Notes under the pieces: generated by a model
Database searches by the model: none
What the model was told of the DNA's origin: nothing
What the model saw: only the letters and a program-made list of their open reading frames with translations
In this document: positions 43,875-52,575 of the stretch, piece after piece
Position numbering within the stretch: the stretch's first letter is position 1
How the letters are laid out: the number at the start of each line of letters is the position of its first letter
Translations under genes and position numbers: made by a program
NCBI GenBank assembly: GCA_025360645.1
Contig: JANYBT010000140.1
Location: forward strand, 1 to 52,575
Direction of reading: 5' to 3'
DNA: 52,575 nt
From: Acidobacteriaceae bacterium
GTDB lineage: Bacteria > Acidobacteriota > Terriglobia > Terriglobales > Acidobacteriaceae

Positions 43875-46800
43875 CTAGAAAATAAACTTCGCGCCCAATT
43901 GCAGAATGCGGGCGTTATGCGCAGTGCCAATATAAAGAAAGTTATTAGCTCCGAAGCTATTAGTGCCTGAGCTAAGCCCCTGTGTCGAATTTGATGCCGC
44001 CGATCCCCCATCGCCGCCCAGGAACCCCCACTGCGTGTGGTTGAACACGTTGAACGCCTCCGCCCGGAATTCCACGCCCAACCTCTCCTTGATGGCAAAA
44101 TGCTTGAACAGCGCCATGTCGAAGTTGATCCGCTTGGGATTGTTCAGCACATTCCGCCCCGCATTGCCGAAGGTCAGCCCGCGCGGGTCGGTGAATGCAT
44201 TTGGGTTGTACAGCAACGGTCCAAACCCCGCCAGCGGTGTTTGCACGATCCCCGACTTCGGATTGCCAATCCGGTCGGGATACGCGGGGCTGCTGGCCAA
44301 CCCATTGCCCGTGCCCGCGTTGTCCCGCGTGTAAGTCACGCTGAACGGCGATCCGGTCGAGAAGTCCGCAATCCCCGAGTACTGCCATCCCCCGACCAGC
44401 GTGTGGCTCAGCCCCGGCTTCTTGAAGAACGGCAGGTCCCAAATATACCCGGCGGTCAAAATATGTCGCTGGTCAAAATTGGAACTCGCCCGATACCGGT
44501 TCAAGTGGTAGGTATCCAAAAAGCCGCGGTCTCCAACGCTCGACGAATCGTCGATCGAGTGGCTGTAGGTGTAGGAGAAATTCAATTGCACTCCGCCCAC
44601 GTTACGCCGCACCGCCAACTGCAGCGCATGGTAACTCGACGACGCCGCGTACTCGTAGTGGTCAATGCCCGAATACCCCTGATAGGGACGAAACGGATCA
44701 GCGTTGACTCCGCACGCCGCAATGCCCAAATACACCGCCGGGCTCAACACCCCCGCGCCGCCATACCCAATCGGCACGTTGCCCACCGGTGTTGCACCGC
44801 TCGTCGGCACCCCATACTGGTCAAACTGCTGGCCGCAATCAATAGGAAATCCCGTCGCCGGATTGGTCGCGCTGCTGATCGCCTCGCCCGGTGCATACGG
44901 AGTCACCGCCAGCGGCTGCAACTGGTTCTGTTCGGTACGCCGCGAAAGATGCGTGCCCTTGGTCCCCACGTATGACAGCGTCGCCACCGTGTTCCGTAAC
45001 ACTTCGCGTTGCAGGTCCAGATGCCATTGCTGCACATACGGCCACACTGCCCGGTTCGGGATAGCCACCACACTCAATGGAAGCTGCGCCGCCACTGTCC
45101 CTCCCACCGACCCGATGTTGGTATATCCCACCACGTTGTTTTGCACCAGCGCCGTGGCCAGTGGTGGCGAGTTCTCCAGCGATTCCGTGGTGCCCTCAAT
45201 CCCGTTGCCATGTTCGAAGAAGATCCCATACCCTCCGCGAACCGCCATTTTCCCATCGCCCCGCGGGTCCCACGCAAAACCTATCCGCGGCGCCGGATTG
45301 AACAGATGCCCTCGCATGCAACTCACCGGCACCCCCTTGGTCACGCCGCACTGCACAATCCCATTGGGCAGATTGTTGACACTTGGAGGCAGCCCGTTCG
45401 CGGTCAGTCCAGAAACCGTTCCGTCTGGATTCACCACCGTTTGCCCTGCTACATAATGTGACGGATCAAAATTAAATGCCTGATGAAACTTTTCCCGATA
45501 GGTTCCAAAGAAACTGATACGCAATCCCAGATTCAGCGTGAGGTGCGGCGTCACATGCCAGTCATCCTGAACGTACGGCTCGAATACCTTGTACCGGTTG
45601 TAGTACTTGATGAACTTGCTTTGCTGCCCGTAGCTGGCGATATATCCCAGCAGCAGATCGGCGAACGGATTTCCCGTCGTCGTCGAAGACTGTGTTGGAT
45701 CAAACGTCAGGAACCCCGGCACTGATCCTGCCGGCGCCGCCAGTTCTCCCCCGAACTCGTTTTTCTGCGCCGCCACAAAATAGGCGCCATAAGTCAAGTT
45801 GTGCTTGCCGATAATCTGGCTGATGTTGTCGCGGTAGGTATAGGTCGGATTCGAATTGTACGGGCCATTCGGAATATAACCGGGGTCCTCCCCAAAGCCC
45901 TGCCCGTAAGCGTTGCCCCCATTGAGCTGAATCCCTGGCAGGCTCCCGTTGAAGGTGCTTCCCGGGAACAGCGATCCAATCGTAACGTTCGGACCGCGCT
46001 TCCAGTTCCCCACGTTGGTCAGCACAATGTGGTCCGTAGTGTAGCTGAACACAAATTCATTCAGCAGCGTCGGCGAAAACGTCGACGTCAACCGCGTCAC
46101 CAGGCTCACTCCCGGCCCTTGAAACTTTGTCTGCACGGTGGGAAAACTACCCGAATTCGTCCACAGCGGGGTGGCGTTCAACGTGTCCCAGGAATCGTGG
46201 ATGTAACGGAACGTCGCGCGGTGTTTTGAACTCAGGTTGTGGTCCACCCGAATCAGCTCTTCTCGCCAGTTCGTGGGTTGCGTCGGCGCTGCTTGATAAA
46301 CTTCCGCCCCGGCTGTTCCGGACGTCGGCGTGGGAATCAGCGCCAGCAAGGCCTGTGCATTGGTGTGATTGCCGATGAAATCCGGCAGTGTAGTCAGGCT
46401 CGGGGTGTACACCCCGTTCACCTTCGGACAGTCGGAAAAGTCTGGGTTTCCTGCCGTGCTGGTTGCAGGGTTCGGGCACAGATCGCTGAAGTCTCCGCTC
46501 CGCTCCGCATTCGACGGCACCGGCTGAAAGAAAGTCTGTCCCGGCACTCGGTCGCGCCGCCATTCCTCGGACCAAAAGAAGAACGTCTTGTCCTTCCCCC
46601 GGTTATAAACCCCGGGAATGTACACCGGACCTCCGATGGTATAGCCAAAATCATTCTTCTTGTACGCCGGGACGCTGCTCTGGAAGTAGCTCTTGGCATT
46701 GAAAATGTCATTGCGCACAAACGAATACACATTCCCGTGGAACGCATTAGTTCCTGACTTGGTTTCCACCTCGACCGTTCCCGACCCATTCCGCCCGTAC

Positions 46801-47486
46801 TGCGCTCCATAGTTCGATGTCAGCACCTTGAACTCGGCAATCGCCTCCAGACTGGGATATACATTCAGCGTCGTGTTGCTGCCGTTGTCCATGTTGTCGC
46901 CGCCGTCCAGTTCCCAGTTGTTATATTCCGTACGTCCGCCGTTTATGCTGAACGCCACGTTGCCGCTAATGCCCACCGTGCCCTCATCCTGCCCCGTCTG
47001 GTTGCTCACTCCCGGCACCAGGGTCACCAGTTGTGTGAAGTTTCGTCCGTTCAGTTCCAGTTGCGTGATCTGCTTGCCGGTGACCGTGCCCGACAAGTCG
47101 GACGATTGCGTCTCCACCTGCGCAACACTGGTTCCTTCCACGTTGATTTCGGTGCTCACGTCCCCCACCTGCATCATCACGTCCACCCTGGACTTCTGCG
47201 CCACCCGCAGGATCACGCCCTTGGCGTCATACCTCTTGAATCCTGGGACCGTCACCCGCAAGTCGTACGATCCGGCAGTCAGCGCTGGCAGAGAGAACTC
47301 GCCCTCTTGGTTCGTGACGGTGGTGCGGCTCAGCCCGCGCTCCGGACTCACCACTTCAACCGCAGCATTCGCGATGGTCGCTCCGCTCTGATCCTTCACC
47401 GAGCCGGCCAGCGTCGCCGTGTCCTGAGCGTAGAGTGCCGCAGCGGACGCCAGCGCTACAACCAGACATACCAATCGCAATCTCAT
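43875..47486 (-). CDS. TonB-dependent outer membrane receptor (Oar/carboxypeptidase-regulatory-like)
   Basis: 1203-residue outer membrane receptor. A signal peptide (MRLRLVCLVVALASAAALYA) is followed by a carboxypeptidase regulatory-like domain at about residues 24-105 (TLAGSVKDQSGATIANAAVE; NQEGEFSLPALTAGSYDLRV), a plug domain (ITQLELNGRNFTQLVTLVPG) and a large 22-strand-type barrel ending LQLGAKFIF with the terminal Phe typical of outer membrane barrels. It is the acidobacterial type of such receptors and probably imports a bulky nutrient, perhaps a glycan, as the divergently placed LacI-type regulator suggests. Start ATG 47486. The promoter and operator candidate lie in the 144-base gap upstream. 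Confidence 0.92.
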   Translation of the reverse strand: MRLRLVCLVVALASAAALYAQDTATLAGSVKDQSGATIANAAVEVVSPERGLSRTTVTNQEGEFSLPALTAGSYDLRVTVPGFKRYDAKGVILRVAQKSRVDVMMQVGDVSTEINVEGTSVAQVETQSSDLSGTVTGKQITQLELNGRNFTQLVTLVPGVSNQTGQDEGTVGISGNVAFSINGGRTEYNNWELDGGDNMDNGSNTTLNVYPSLEAIAEFKVLTSNYGAQYGRNGSGTVEVETKSGTNAFHGNVYSFVRNDIFNAKSYFQSSVPAYKKNDFGYTIGGPVYIPGVYNRGKDKTFFFWSEEWRRDRVPGQTFFQPVPSNAERSGDFSDLCPNPATSTAGNPDFSDCPKVNGVYTPSLTTLPDFIGNHTNAQALLALIPTPTSGTAGAEVYQAAPTQPTNWREELIRVDHNLSSKHRATFRYIHDSWDTLNATPLWTNSGSFPTVQTKFQGPGVSLVTRLTSTFSPTLLNEFVFSYTTDHIVLTNVGNWKRGPNVTIGSLFPGSTFNGSLPGIQLNGGNAYGQGFGEDPGYIPNGPYNSNPTYTYRDNISQIIGKHNLTYGAYFVAAQKNEFGGELAAPAGSVPGFLTFDPTQSSTTTGNPFADLLLGYIASYGQQSKFIKYYNRYKVFEPYVQDDWHVTPHLTLNLGLRISFFGTYREKFHQAFNFDPSHYVAGQTVVNPDGTVSGLTANGLPPSVNNLPNGIVQCGVTKGVPVSCMRGHLFNPAPRIGFAWDPRGDGKMAVRGGYGIFFEHGNGIEGTTESLENSPPLATALVQNNVVGYTNIGSVGGTVAAQLPLSVVAIPNRAVWPYVQQWHLDLQREVLRNTVATLSYVGTKGTHLSRRTEQNQLQPLAVTPYAPGEAISSATNPATGFPIDCGQQFDQYGVPTSGATPVGNVPIGYGGAGVLSPAVYLGIAACGVNADPFRPYQGYSGIDHYEYAASSSYHALQLAVRRNVGGVQLNFSYTYSHSIDDSSSVGDRGFLDTYHLNRYRASSNFDQRHILTAGYIWDLPFFKKPGLSHTLVGGWQYSGIADFSTGSPFSVTYTRDNAGTGNGLASSPAYPDRIGNPKSGIVQTPLAGFGPLLYNPNAFTDPRGLTFGNAGRNVLNNPKRINFDMALFKHFAIKERLGVEFRAEAFNVFNHTQWGFLGGDGGSAASNSTQGLSSGTNSFGANNFLYIGTAHNARILQLGAKFIF

Positions 47487-47548
47487 TGCTTCCCCCTAAA
47501 CCGAAATCTCCCACTACCTTGCAGAACCCCAAAACCCCAGTATTAAAT

Positions 47549-47582
47549 CGTATCAATACGTGACTTCGCGTGTGGATGTCAA
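47549..47582 (-). promoter_or_regulatory. Candidate promoter and operator of the TonB receptor
   Basis: On the minus strand TTGACA (47582-47577) is a perfect -35 hexamer; 17 to 18 bases further lies the inverted repeat CGTAT-TG-ATACG (47560-47549) overlapping the expected -10 (TATTGA). A dyad of 12 bases with a 2-base centre suits a LacI-family repressor, whose gene lies next door. Confidence 0.5.
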
Positions 47583-47629
47583 GCACAAAATTACAATCTG
47601 GGGAACTCTCCAATATCCACAGACTCGGC

Positions 47630-48772
47630 CTACAGCACACTCCGAGTGGACTCGCGCACCACCAGTTCGGGCGCAACGATCCGATGCGTGGCACGGATCT
47701 TTCGCTTCTCTACCACTCCGTTGATCCCTTCGACCACCAGAGTCGCCGCCGCCGCTCCCATCGCCTCCATCGGCTGACGCACCGTGGTCAGCGCCGGGGT
47801 GTACCACGATGAGGGCGCCACGTCGTCAAATCCAATCACCGAACACTGCTCCGGCACCCGGATCCCCGCATGCGTCAGCGCCCGGATCGCCCCAAACGCC
47901 GTCATGTCGTCAAATGCCATCAGCGCGGTGAACGGCCGCCGCCTCTTCAGCAACTCTTCGGTCAGCTTGTACCCGTCCTCAAATCCTGATATCGGATCGC
48001 TCGACTCCGGCAAGTCCACCACCAGCCGCGGATCCAGTTGCAGCTTGTGCTCCGCCGCGAATACCTTCACTCCCTTCCAGCGCGGCAAACTGTCCGCCAG
48101 CTGCGCTGGCCCCCGCACAAAAGCAATCTTGCGATGCCCCAGGGAGTACAGGTGATCGAGGGCGGCATGCGCTCCCGCTTCGTTATTCACCAGCACCGAA
48201 CTGATGGAATCATTCTTCACTTCCCTGCCGATCATCGCCGTTGGAATGTTGCTCTTTTCCAAATCGGCCAGTAGGTCAATGTCCAGGAACAGCCAGTTCG
48301 CCAGCACGATCAGCCCTTCAATGCGGCGATCCAGCAACATCTCCAGGTAGCGCTCGAAGCGGCTGCGCTCGTTGTGAACATCGGTCAGGATGGGCAGAAA
48401 CGACGACTGGTACAGCGTGTTCTCAATTCCACGCAACACCATCGTGCAGTAAGGGTCGGTCATGTCAAACACCATCACCCCGACGGTTTGGCTCCGTTTG
48501 TTCCGCAGCGACCGCGCAAAAATATTTGGCCGGTATCCCAACTGCCGCGCTGCGATTTCAATCCTCTTCTTGGTGGTTGCCGGAATGTAGCGCGACAGCG
48601 GGGCGTTGTTCAGCACGATCGAAACCGTGGTCGGAGAGAACCCCGCCTTCTTCGCCACGTCCCGAATCGTGACCGCCGACTGCGATGTCCCGGCTTTGCG
48701 CGTCTTGCGCAATCCCGCAACCGCTCCCTTTTTTCCGGCTCTAGGACGCGTGCCGCCTTCGCTTGGAACCAC
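47630..48772 (-). CDS. LacI-family transcriptional regulator
   Basis: 380-residue regulator. The LacI helix-turn-helix and hinge are plain: VTIRDVAKKAGFSPTTVSIV and the following YIPATTKKRIEIAARQLGYR. The periplasmic-binding-like effector domain begins at QTVGVMVFDMTDPYC and ends with the usual DDVAPSSWYTPALTTVRQPM. A basic N-terminal extension of about 33 residues (KKGAVAGLRKTRKAG) precedes the DNA-binding domain. Start GTG 48772 is the only reasonable choice, without a strong Shine-Dalgarno. It lies upstream of the TonB receptor on the same strand and likely represses it. Divergent from the TPR gene, 84 bases apart. Confidence 0.92.
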   Translation of the reverse strand: MVPSEGGTRPRAGKKGAVAGLRKTRKAGTSQSAVTIRDVAKKAGFSPTTVSIVLNNAPLSRYIPATTKKRIEIAARQLGYRPNIFARSLRNKRSQTVGVMVFDMTDPYCTMVLRGIENTLYQSSFLPILTDVHNERSRFERYLEMLLDRRIEGLIVLANWLFLDIDLLADLEKSNIPTAMIGREVKNDSISSVLVNNEAGAHAALDHLYSLGHRKIAFVRGPAQLADSLPRWKGVKVFAAEHKLQLDPRLVVDLPESSDPISGFEDGYKLTEELLKRRRPFTALMAFDDMTAFGAIRALTHAGIRVPEQCSVIGFDDVAPSSWYTPALTTVRQPMEAMGAAAATLVVEGINGVVEKRKIRATHRIVAPELVVRESTRSVL

Positions 48773-48856
48773 GGCTCAGACTCCTCTTCGCGACTCCCCA
48801 CTTTGCGAGTTCGCGCTTTTAAATTTAGGCTGTTGCTGGCGGACACTACAGCACCC

Positions 48857-50074
48857 GTGAAACCTCTGTCAAGAATATCGCTCGGATTGGCGCTCGCCTC
48901 CCTCGTAGTAGCGGGAGCGCCAGACCATGCTCGCGCGCAGACCGGTGCCGCCCCCCGCACTTCGAAAGCCGCCGTGCCCGACCCACAAAAGTTGTTCGCA
49001 TCCGCAGAAGCTGCCCTGCAGAAAGGAGACCTCGCTCTCGCCGAAAAAGATTTCCGCCACTTGCTCGCAGTCAACCCAGGGATAGCCGGAGCCTACGCCA
49101 ACCTCGGAGTCATCTCCATGCGTCGCAAGCAGTGGGTCTCCGCCCTGCACCAGCTCCGCCAAGCCGAAAAACTTGCGCCCCAGGTTCCCGGCATCCGGCT
49201 CAACATCGGCCTCGTCTACTATCGCCAAAATGATTTCCGCTCTGCCCTCGCGCCGTTTGAGTCTGTTCTCCGCGACGATCCCAATTCCTACCAGGCCCGG
49301 TACCTCCTCGGGCTCTGTTACTTTTTTGTAGAGCGCTATGCCGACGCGGCTGACTCTTTGCAGCCCCTCTGGCCCCAGGCCTCTCTGCAAATGAATTACC
49401 TCTATGTTCTGGGAATCGCCGCCCACAAGGCCCAGCGGGATGCCCTCGAGCAACAGTCCCTGAACCGCTTGATCGAGGTCGGCCAAGGCTCTGCCGAATT
49501 TCATCTGCTCATGGGCAAGGCCCACCTCAATCGTCAGGAATATGACCAGGCCATCGTAGAGCTAGAGGCGGCTGCCAAGTCTGACTCTTCCCTGCCCTTC
49601 GTGCATTTCAACCTCGGTCTCGCCTACCTCCATCAGCAGCAGTACGAGCAAGCGAAGCAAGAGTTCGAGCGCGACATCGCTATCGAACCTGACGTTGCCT
49701 TCGACTATGACGAGCTTGCCTCCGTCTTTGCCTCCCTCCAGGATGACCGCGCCACCGAAAAGAATTATCGCCAGGCCCTGCGCCTCGATCCCAATCTAGT
49801 GAGCTCGCATTTCGGACTCGCCAAACTCCTGGCGCGCCAGCAAAAACTACCGGCCGCACTCGCCGAATTGGATCAGGCCCGCGCTCTCGATCCCCAAAAT
49901 TCAAGCATCCTTTACCTGCGCGGTCAAGTACTGCTTCGCCTGGGACGCAAAGCCGCGGGTCAGGCCGAATTGACAGCCGCTGCCACCATCTTGAATCAGC
50001 AGCGCGCCCAGCGTCGCGGCGAACTGGAAGGCCCGGACGTTCCTAGTCCCGAGTTAACCAAAGAGCCCCAATAA
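48857..50074 (+). CDS. Exported TPR-repeat protein
   Basis: 405-residue protein with a signal peptide (RISLGLALASLVVAGAPDHA) and at least eight TPR-like units, such as AGAYANLGVISMRRKQWVSA, ARYLLGLCYFFVERYADAAD, FVHFNLGLAYLHQQQYEQA and FHLLMGKAHLNRQEYDQAIV. TPR arrays mediate protein-protein contacts; this one should act in the periplasm. No catalytic domain is seen. Start GTG 48857 was chosen because it opens the signal peptide; the frame extends further upstream but overlaps the divergent LacI gene. It is followed after 133 bases by the AsmA-like gene. Confidence 0.85.
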   Translation: MKPLSRISLGLALASLVVAGAPDHARAQTGAAPRTSKAAVPDPQKLFASAEAALQKGDLALAEKDFRHLLAVNPGIAGAYANLGVISMRRKQWVSALHQLRQAEKLAPQVPGIRLNIGLVYYRQNDFRSALAPFESVLRDDPNSYQARYLLGLCYFFVERYADAADSLQPLWPQASLQMNYLYVLGIAAHKAQRDALEQQSLNRLIEVGQGSAEFHLLMGKAHLNRQEYDQAIVELEAAAKSDSSLPFVHFNLGLAYLHQQQYEQAKQEFERDIAIEPDVAFDYDELASVFASLQDDRATEKNYRQALRLDPNLVSSHFGLAKLLARQQKLPAALAELDQARALDPQNSSILYLRGQVLLRLGRKAAGQAELTAAATILNQQRAQRRGELEGPDVPSPELTKEPQ

Positions 50075-50207
50075 CGGCCCCCAATAAAGAGGTCGCAGTG
50101 GGGTGCTACACTGGCGGGGTAAATCCCTGTCTGTCTCGCGCTGTCGTGCGGGTTTGGCATCTGGTTCGAATCGAATCACCTGCTGTGAATTCGCTGCGGA
50201 GGAAAGC

Positions 50208-51845
50208 ATGCCCAAGAACCGAATGGTCCGTATCGTTGGTGGCGTCGTCGTCCTTCTCCTCCTCGTCCTGATCGCCATCCCGTTCTTTTTCGATGCCAAT
50301 AGTTTTCGGCCCCGTCTCGAAACAGAACTCGGCAGCGCCCTCGGGCGGCAAGTAAAAGTGGGCGACCTCCGTCTTGCAATTGTTTCAGGCAGCGTCACGG
50401 CTTCCGATGTCTCCGCCTCCGACGATCCGAAATTCAGCTCTGCCCCCTTCATCACCGCCAAGTCCTTAAAAGTTGGCGTCCAGCTCATGCCCCTTATTTT
50501 CTCAAAAGAGCTGCACATCACTGGCATCACCATCGAGGAACCGCACATTACCTTGCTTCGCGCCTCAGACGGCCGCTGGAACTATTCCTCCATCGGCTCC
50601 ACCCAGGCCAAGCCCGCGGAACCCGACTCGAAGTCGTCCTCCACCATCGATCGGGCCAGCGTCTCCGTGGCCAAGCTCGACGTCGTCGATGGCACCGTAA
50701 CCGTGGGCACCGTGCCCTCTACCACCCCACCCCACACCTACACTAAAGTCAACATCAAGATCCGCGATTTCTCCTTCGCCAATTCCTTTCCCTTTGAAAT
50801 GAGCGCCGTCGCCGCCGACGGCGGAGTCATCAGAGTGGACGGCACCACCGGCCCCATCAACGCCAGCGATGCCTCCGACACGCCTCTCAAGGCCAAACTC
50901 CATATCGCTGGTTGGAATCTGGCCAGGAGCGGCTTTCTCGATCCTAGCTCCGGCATTGACGGCCTGGTAGACGTGGACGGCCAATTGAATTCAAATGGCA
51001 AGATTGCACAGCTCAATGGCAGCCTCAAAGCCGCCAAGCTGAAGCTCTCGCCCAAAGGCGCTCCCGCCGCCCGCGACGTCACCGTGCAGTACGCCTTGAA
51101 CCATGACCTCAAACGCCGTGCCGGCACCCTCACCCAGGGCGACGTGGCCATGGGACGCGCGGTCGCCCACCTCACCGGTTCCTACCAAACCCAGGGCGCA
51201 ACTACTTCCGTCAACATGAAACTCACCGCGCCCGCCATGCCAGTGGACGAGCTCGTCGCCATGCTCCCTGCTCTGGGCGTCATCTTGCCTTCCGGTTCCC
51301 AGCTCAAGGGTGGTACCCTCTCCGCCGATCTCACCATCCTCGGCCCAGTGGAGAAACTGCTCACCTCGGGCGCTATCCGTTTAACAAATTCCGAACTTGC
51401 CGGATTCAACCTGGGCGCAAAAATGTCCGCCATCAGTGCGCTTACTGGAAACCAGGGCGGCGGCTCCAATACCACCATCCAAAACCTTAGCTCCAATGTT
51501 CGCAACAGTCCCGAGGGCAGCCGCCTCGACAATATCAATCTCACTGTTCCTTCTTTCGGGACCGTGACGGGAGCCGGCACCGTCACTCCTTCCGGGGCTC
51601 TCGACTTCAAGATGGCCGCCAGTTTGAACGGCGGTGCCGTGGGCGGCGTCACCCAGATCGCTGGACTCGGCAAGGGCGGTGTCGCCAACCTCCCTTTCAA
51701 AATTCAAGGCACCACCTCCAACCCCACCTTCGTGCCTGACGTGAATGGCATCCTCGGCGGCCAACTCCAGAATCTGATCAAGGGAAACAATCCAGTGAAG
51801 CTTCCCAAAGGTCTGGGCGGCCTGTTCGGCAAGAAGCCCTTCTAG
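50208..51845 (+). CDS. AsmA-family protein
   Basis: 545-residue inner membrane-anchored periplasmic protein. One N-terminal membrane segment (IVGGVVVLLLLVLIAIPFFF) leads into the AsmA N-terminal hallmark FDANSFRPRLETELGSALGR and LRLAIVSGSVTASDVSASDD. The C-terminal part repeats Gly/Ser-rich beta strands (TLSADLTILGPVEKLLTSGA; LTVPSFGTVTGAGTVTPSGA), the beta-groove type now linked to lipid transport between membranes. A role in outer membrane lipid supply is inferred from the family. Start ATG 50208 has GGAGG 5 bases upstream. Function in this organism is unproven. Confidence 0.92.
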   Translation: MPKNRMVRIVGGVVVLLLLVLIAIPFFFDANSFRPRLETELGSALGRQVKVGDLRLAIVSGSVTASDVSASDDPKFSSAPFITAKSLKVGVQLMPLIFSKELHITGITIEEPHITLLRASDGRWNYSSIGSTQAKPAEPDSKSSSTIDRASVSVAKLDVVDGTVTVGTVPSTTPPHTYTKVNIKIRDFSFANSFPFEMSAVAADGGVIRVDGTTGPINASDASDTPLKAKLHIAGWNLARSGFLDPSSGIDGLVDVDGQLNSNGKIAQLNGSLKAAKLKLSPKGAPAARDVTVQYALNHDLKRRAGTLTQGDVAMGRAVAHLTGSYQTQGATTSVNMKLTAPAMPVDELVAMLPALGVILPSGSQLKGGTLSADLTILGPVEKLLTSGAIRLTNSELAGFNLGAKMSAISALTGNQGGGSNTTIQNLSSNVRNSPEGSRLDNINLTVPSFGTVTGAGTVTPSGALDFKMAASLNGGAVGGVTQIAGLGKGGVANLPFKIQGTTSNPTFVPDVNGILGGQLQNLIKGNNPVKLPKGLGGLFGKKPF

Positions 51846-51950
51846 CAACCAACCCTCACGGCAGAAATGAAGCGCATGGTCTGTCTCTAGGCTGCGCTGG
51901 GAAGAACTGCACTACGACTTCCCCCTCCCCCATTTACTGACATTTGGGGA

Positions 51951-52030
51951 TATTGTGCATTTGCGGCTATTGCATTTGCCTCACAGGATATGTATTATTA
52001 AGAACATAATATTCACTGTGAGGATAACGT
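51951..52030 (+). promoter_or_regulatory. Leader of the XRE-cupin gene with nested inverted repeats
   Basis: Two GCATTTGC direct repeats (51957-51964 and 51972-51979, 15 bases apart) precede an 8-bp inverted repeat CCTCACAG / CTGTGAGG (51979-51986 and 52016-52023) that encloses a second dyad TATTAT / ATAATA (51992-51997 and 52005-52010). The right arm overlaps the Shine-Dalgarno region of the gene. It suits an autoregulatory operator. The whole is AT-rich against a GC-rich background. Confidence 0.5.
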
Positions 52031-52575
52031 ATGGTCACTAAAGTCATTGAAGATGGTCTCCGCCCCTACTCCATCGGCGAAAAACTTCGCTCCTTTCGCC
52101 TCCGCAAGGGCATGGGCTTGGTCGAACTCGGCAAACACACCGGTCTCTCCGCCGCTCTTCTCTCCAAACTTGAGCGCAGCAAGCTTTTTCCCACACTCCC
52201 CACCTTGCTCCGCATCGCCATGGTGTTTAACGTGGGCCTGGAATACTTCTTCAACGACGAGCGCAAGCGCCGCGTGGTTTCCATCGTCCGCCGCAACGAA
52301 CGCATGCGCTTCCCCGACCGCCCCGGCACCACCGATATCTCCTACTTCTTTGAGTGCCTCGATTACCCTGCCACCGAAAAGAAGATCAACGCATTTCTCG
52401 CCGACTTCCAGGACTTGGCCGCCGATAAGATCAAACCTCATCAGCACGCTGGCGTGGAATTCCTTTATCTGCTAGCCGGTGAGTTGAACCTCAAGATCGC
52501 CAGCGAAGAATTTCAGTTGGAGACCGGCGACGCCATCTACTTCGACTCCGCTGTCCAGCACAGCTACCGTCGCCT
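52031..52575 (+). CDS. XRE-family regulator with cupin domain (3' end cut by window)
   Basis: Partial DNA-binding regulator, 181 codons visible and open to the window edge. Residues 14-70 form a Cro/CI helix-turn-helix (IGEKLRSFRLRKGMGLVELG, then GLSAALLSKLERSKLFPTLP). The downstream part (HQHAGVEFLYLLAGELNLKI, then GDAIYFDSAVQHSYR) is a cupin with the usual His and Glu metal residues, so it likely senses a small ligand. Start ATG 52031 follows GTGAGGAT. It probably controls a downstream gene outside the window as well as itself. Confidence 0.9.
   Translation, partial: MVTKVIEDGLRPYSIGEKLRSFRLRKGMGLVELGKHTGLSAALLSKLERSKLFPTLPTLLRIAMVFNVGLEYFFNDERKRRVVSIVRRNERMRFPDRPGTTDISYFFECLDYPATEKKINAFLADFQDLAADKIKPHQHAGVEFLYLLAGELNLKIASEEFQLETGDAIYFDSAVQHSYRR

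Noticed and set aside
50155-50180. GGTTCGAATC resembling a tRNA T-loop
   Set aside because: No acceptor stem, D-arm or anticodon arm can be folded around it; it lies in the leader of the AsmA-like gene.
1-52575. CRISPR arrays, insertion sequences, integrases, tRNA or rRNA genes
   Set aside because: No regularly spaced repeats, transposase or integrase motifs, or tRNA/rRNA signatures were seen on either strand by eye; a covariance scan would be needed to exclude weak tRNAs.

Overview
The window is GC-rich chromosomal DNA from what looks like an acidobacterium (Acidobacteriota, Terriglobia-like). This is inferred from gene content: a 1203-residue TonB-dependent receptor with an N-terminal carboxypeptidase-regulatory-like domain, a PEP-CTERM protein behind a sigma-54 promoter, ECF sigma factors linked to zinc-finger anti-sigma modules, a Bacillus-type single-anchor succinate dehydrogenase, and several secreted proteins of unknown function. 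No CRISPR array, insertion sequence, phage module, rRNA or tRNA was seen. One structural RNA gene is present, the small SRP RNA.

Layout. Bases 1-5.8 kb: a tripartite RND efflux operon (TolC-like, adaptor, pump) ending in a DUF2892 membrane protein with a probable CTG start and a 29-residue membrane peptide. 5.9-11.6 kb (minus): an ECF sigma factor fused to a zinc-finger domain, a small secreted Cys protein, a LysR regulator overlapping a POTRA-only periplasmic protein, and an ECF sigma factor paired with a zinc-finger/TPR membrane protein. 11.8-23.2 kb (minus): central metabolism and housekeeping, namely mdh, icd, two cyclophilins, an M19 dipeptidase, a small P-loop kinase, a DUF5715 protein, sdhCAB, the dITP/XTP pyrophosphatase and a hot-dog thioesterase. 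23.2-24.7 kb: two long non-coding gaps around a PEP-CTERM gene, holding a good sigma-54 promoter and two minus-strand terminators with no gene in front of them.

24.7-32.5 kb: pdxS and pdxT split by a DUF2971 gene broken by two in-frame stops; a two-gene minus operon whose products share a GNVxGxxVQFGDHN motif; then miaB, a bifunctional nuclease, a hypothetical gene, truB and a rhomboid protease. 32.7-38.7 kb: a tandem of three DUF3857/transglutaminase-like secreted proteins. The first is a pseudogene, the second is intact but has lost the catalytic Cys and His, and the third has a complete Cys-His-Asp triad.

38.7-43.8 kb (minus): a large GH5-like glycoside hydrolase placed 13 bases after a UbiA-type prenyltransferase, then the SRP RNA gene and an atypical SDR. 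43.9-52.6 kb: a TonB receptor with its LacI-type regulator and a candidate operator, a TPR lipoprotein-like gene, an AsmA-family protein, and the start of an XRE-cupin regulator behind an AT-rich region with nested inverted repeats.

The most interesting leads are the GNVxGxxVQFGDHN gene pair, the DUF3857 tandem with its apparently inactive paralogue, the sigma-54 PEP-CTERM promoter with its flanking orphan terminators, and the UbiA/glycoside hydrolase pair. No claim here rests on a database search; family names come from visible motifs and remembered family features.
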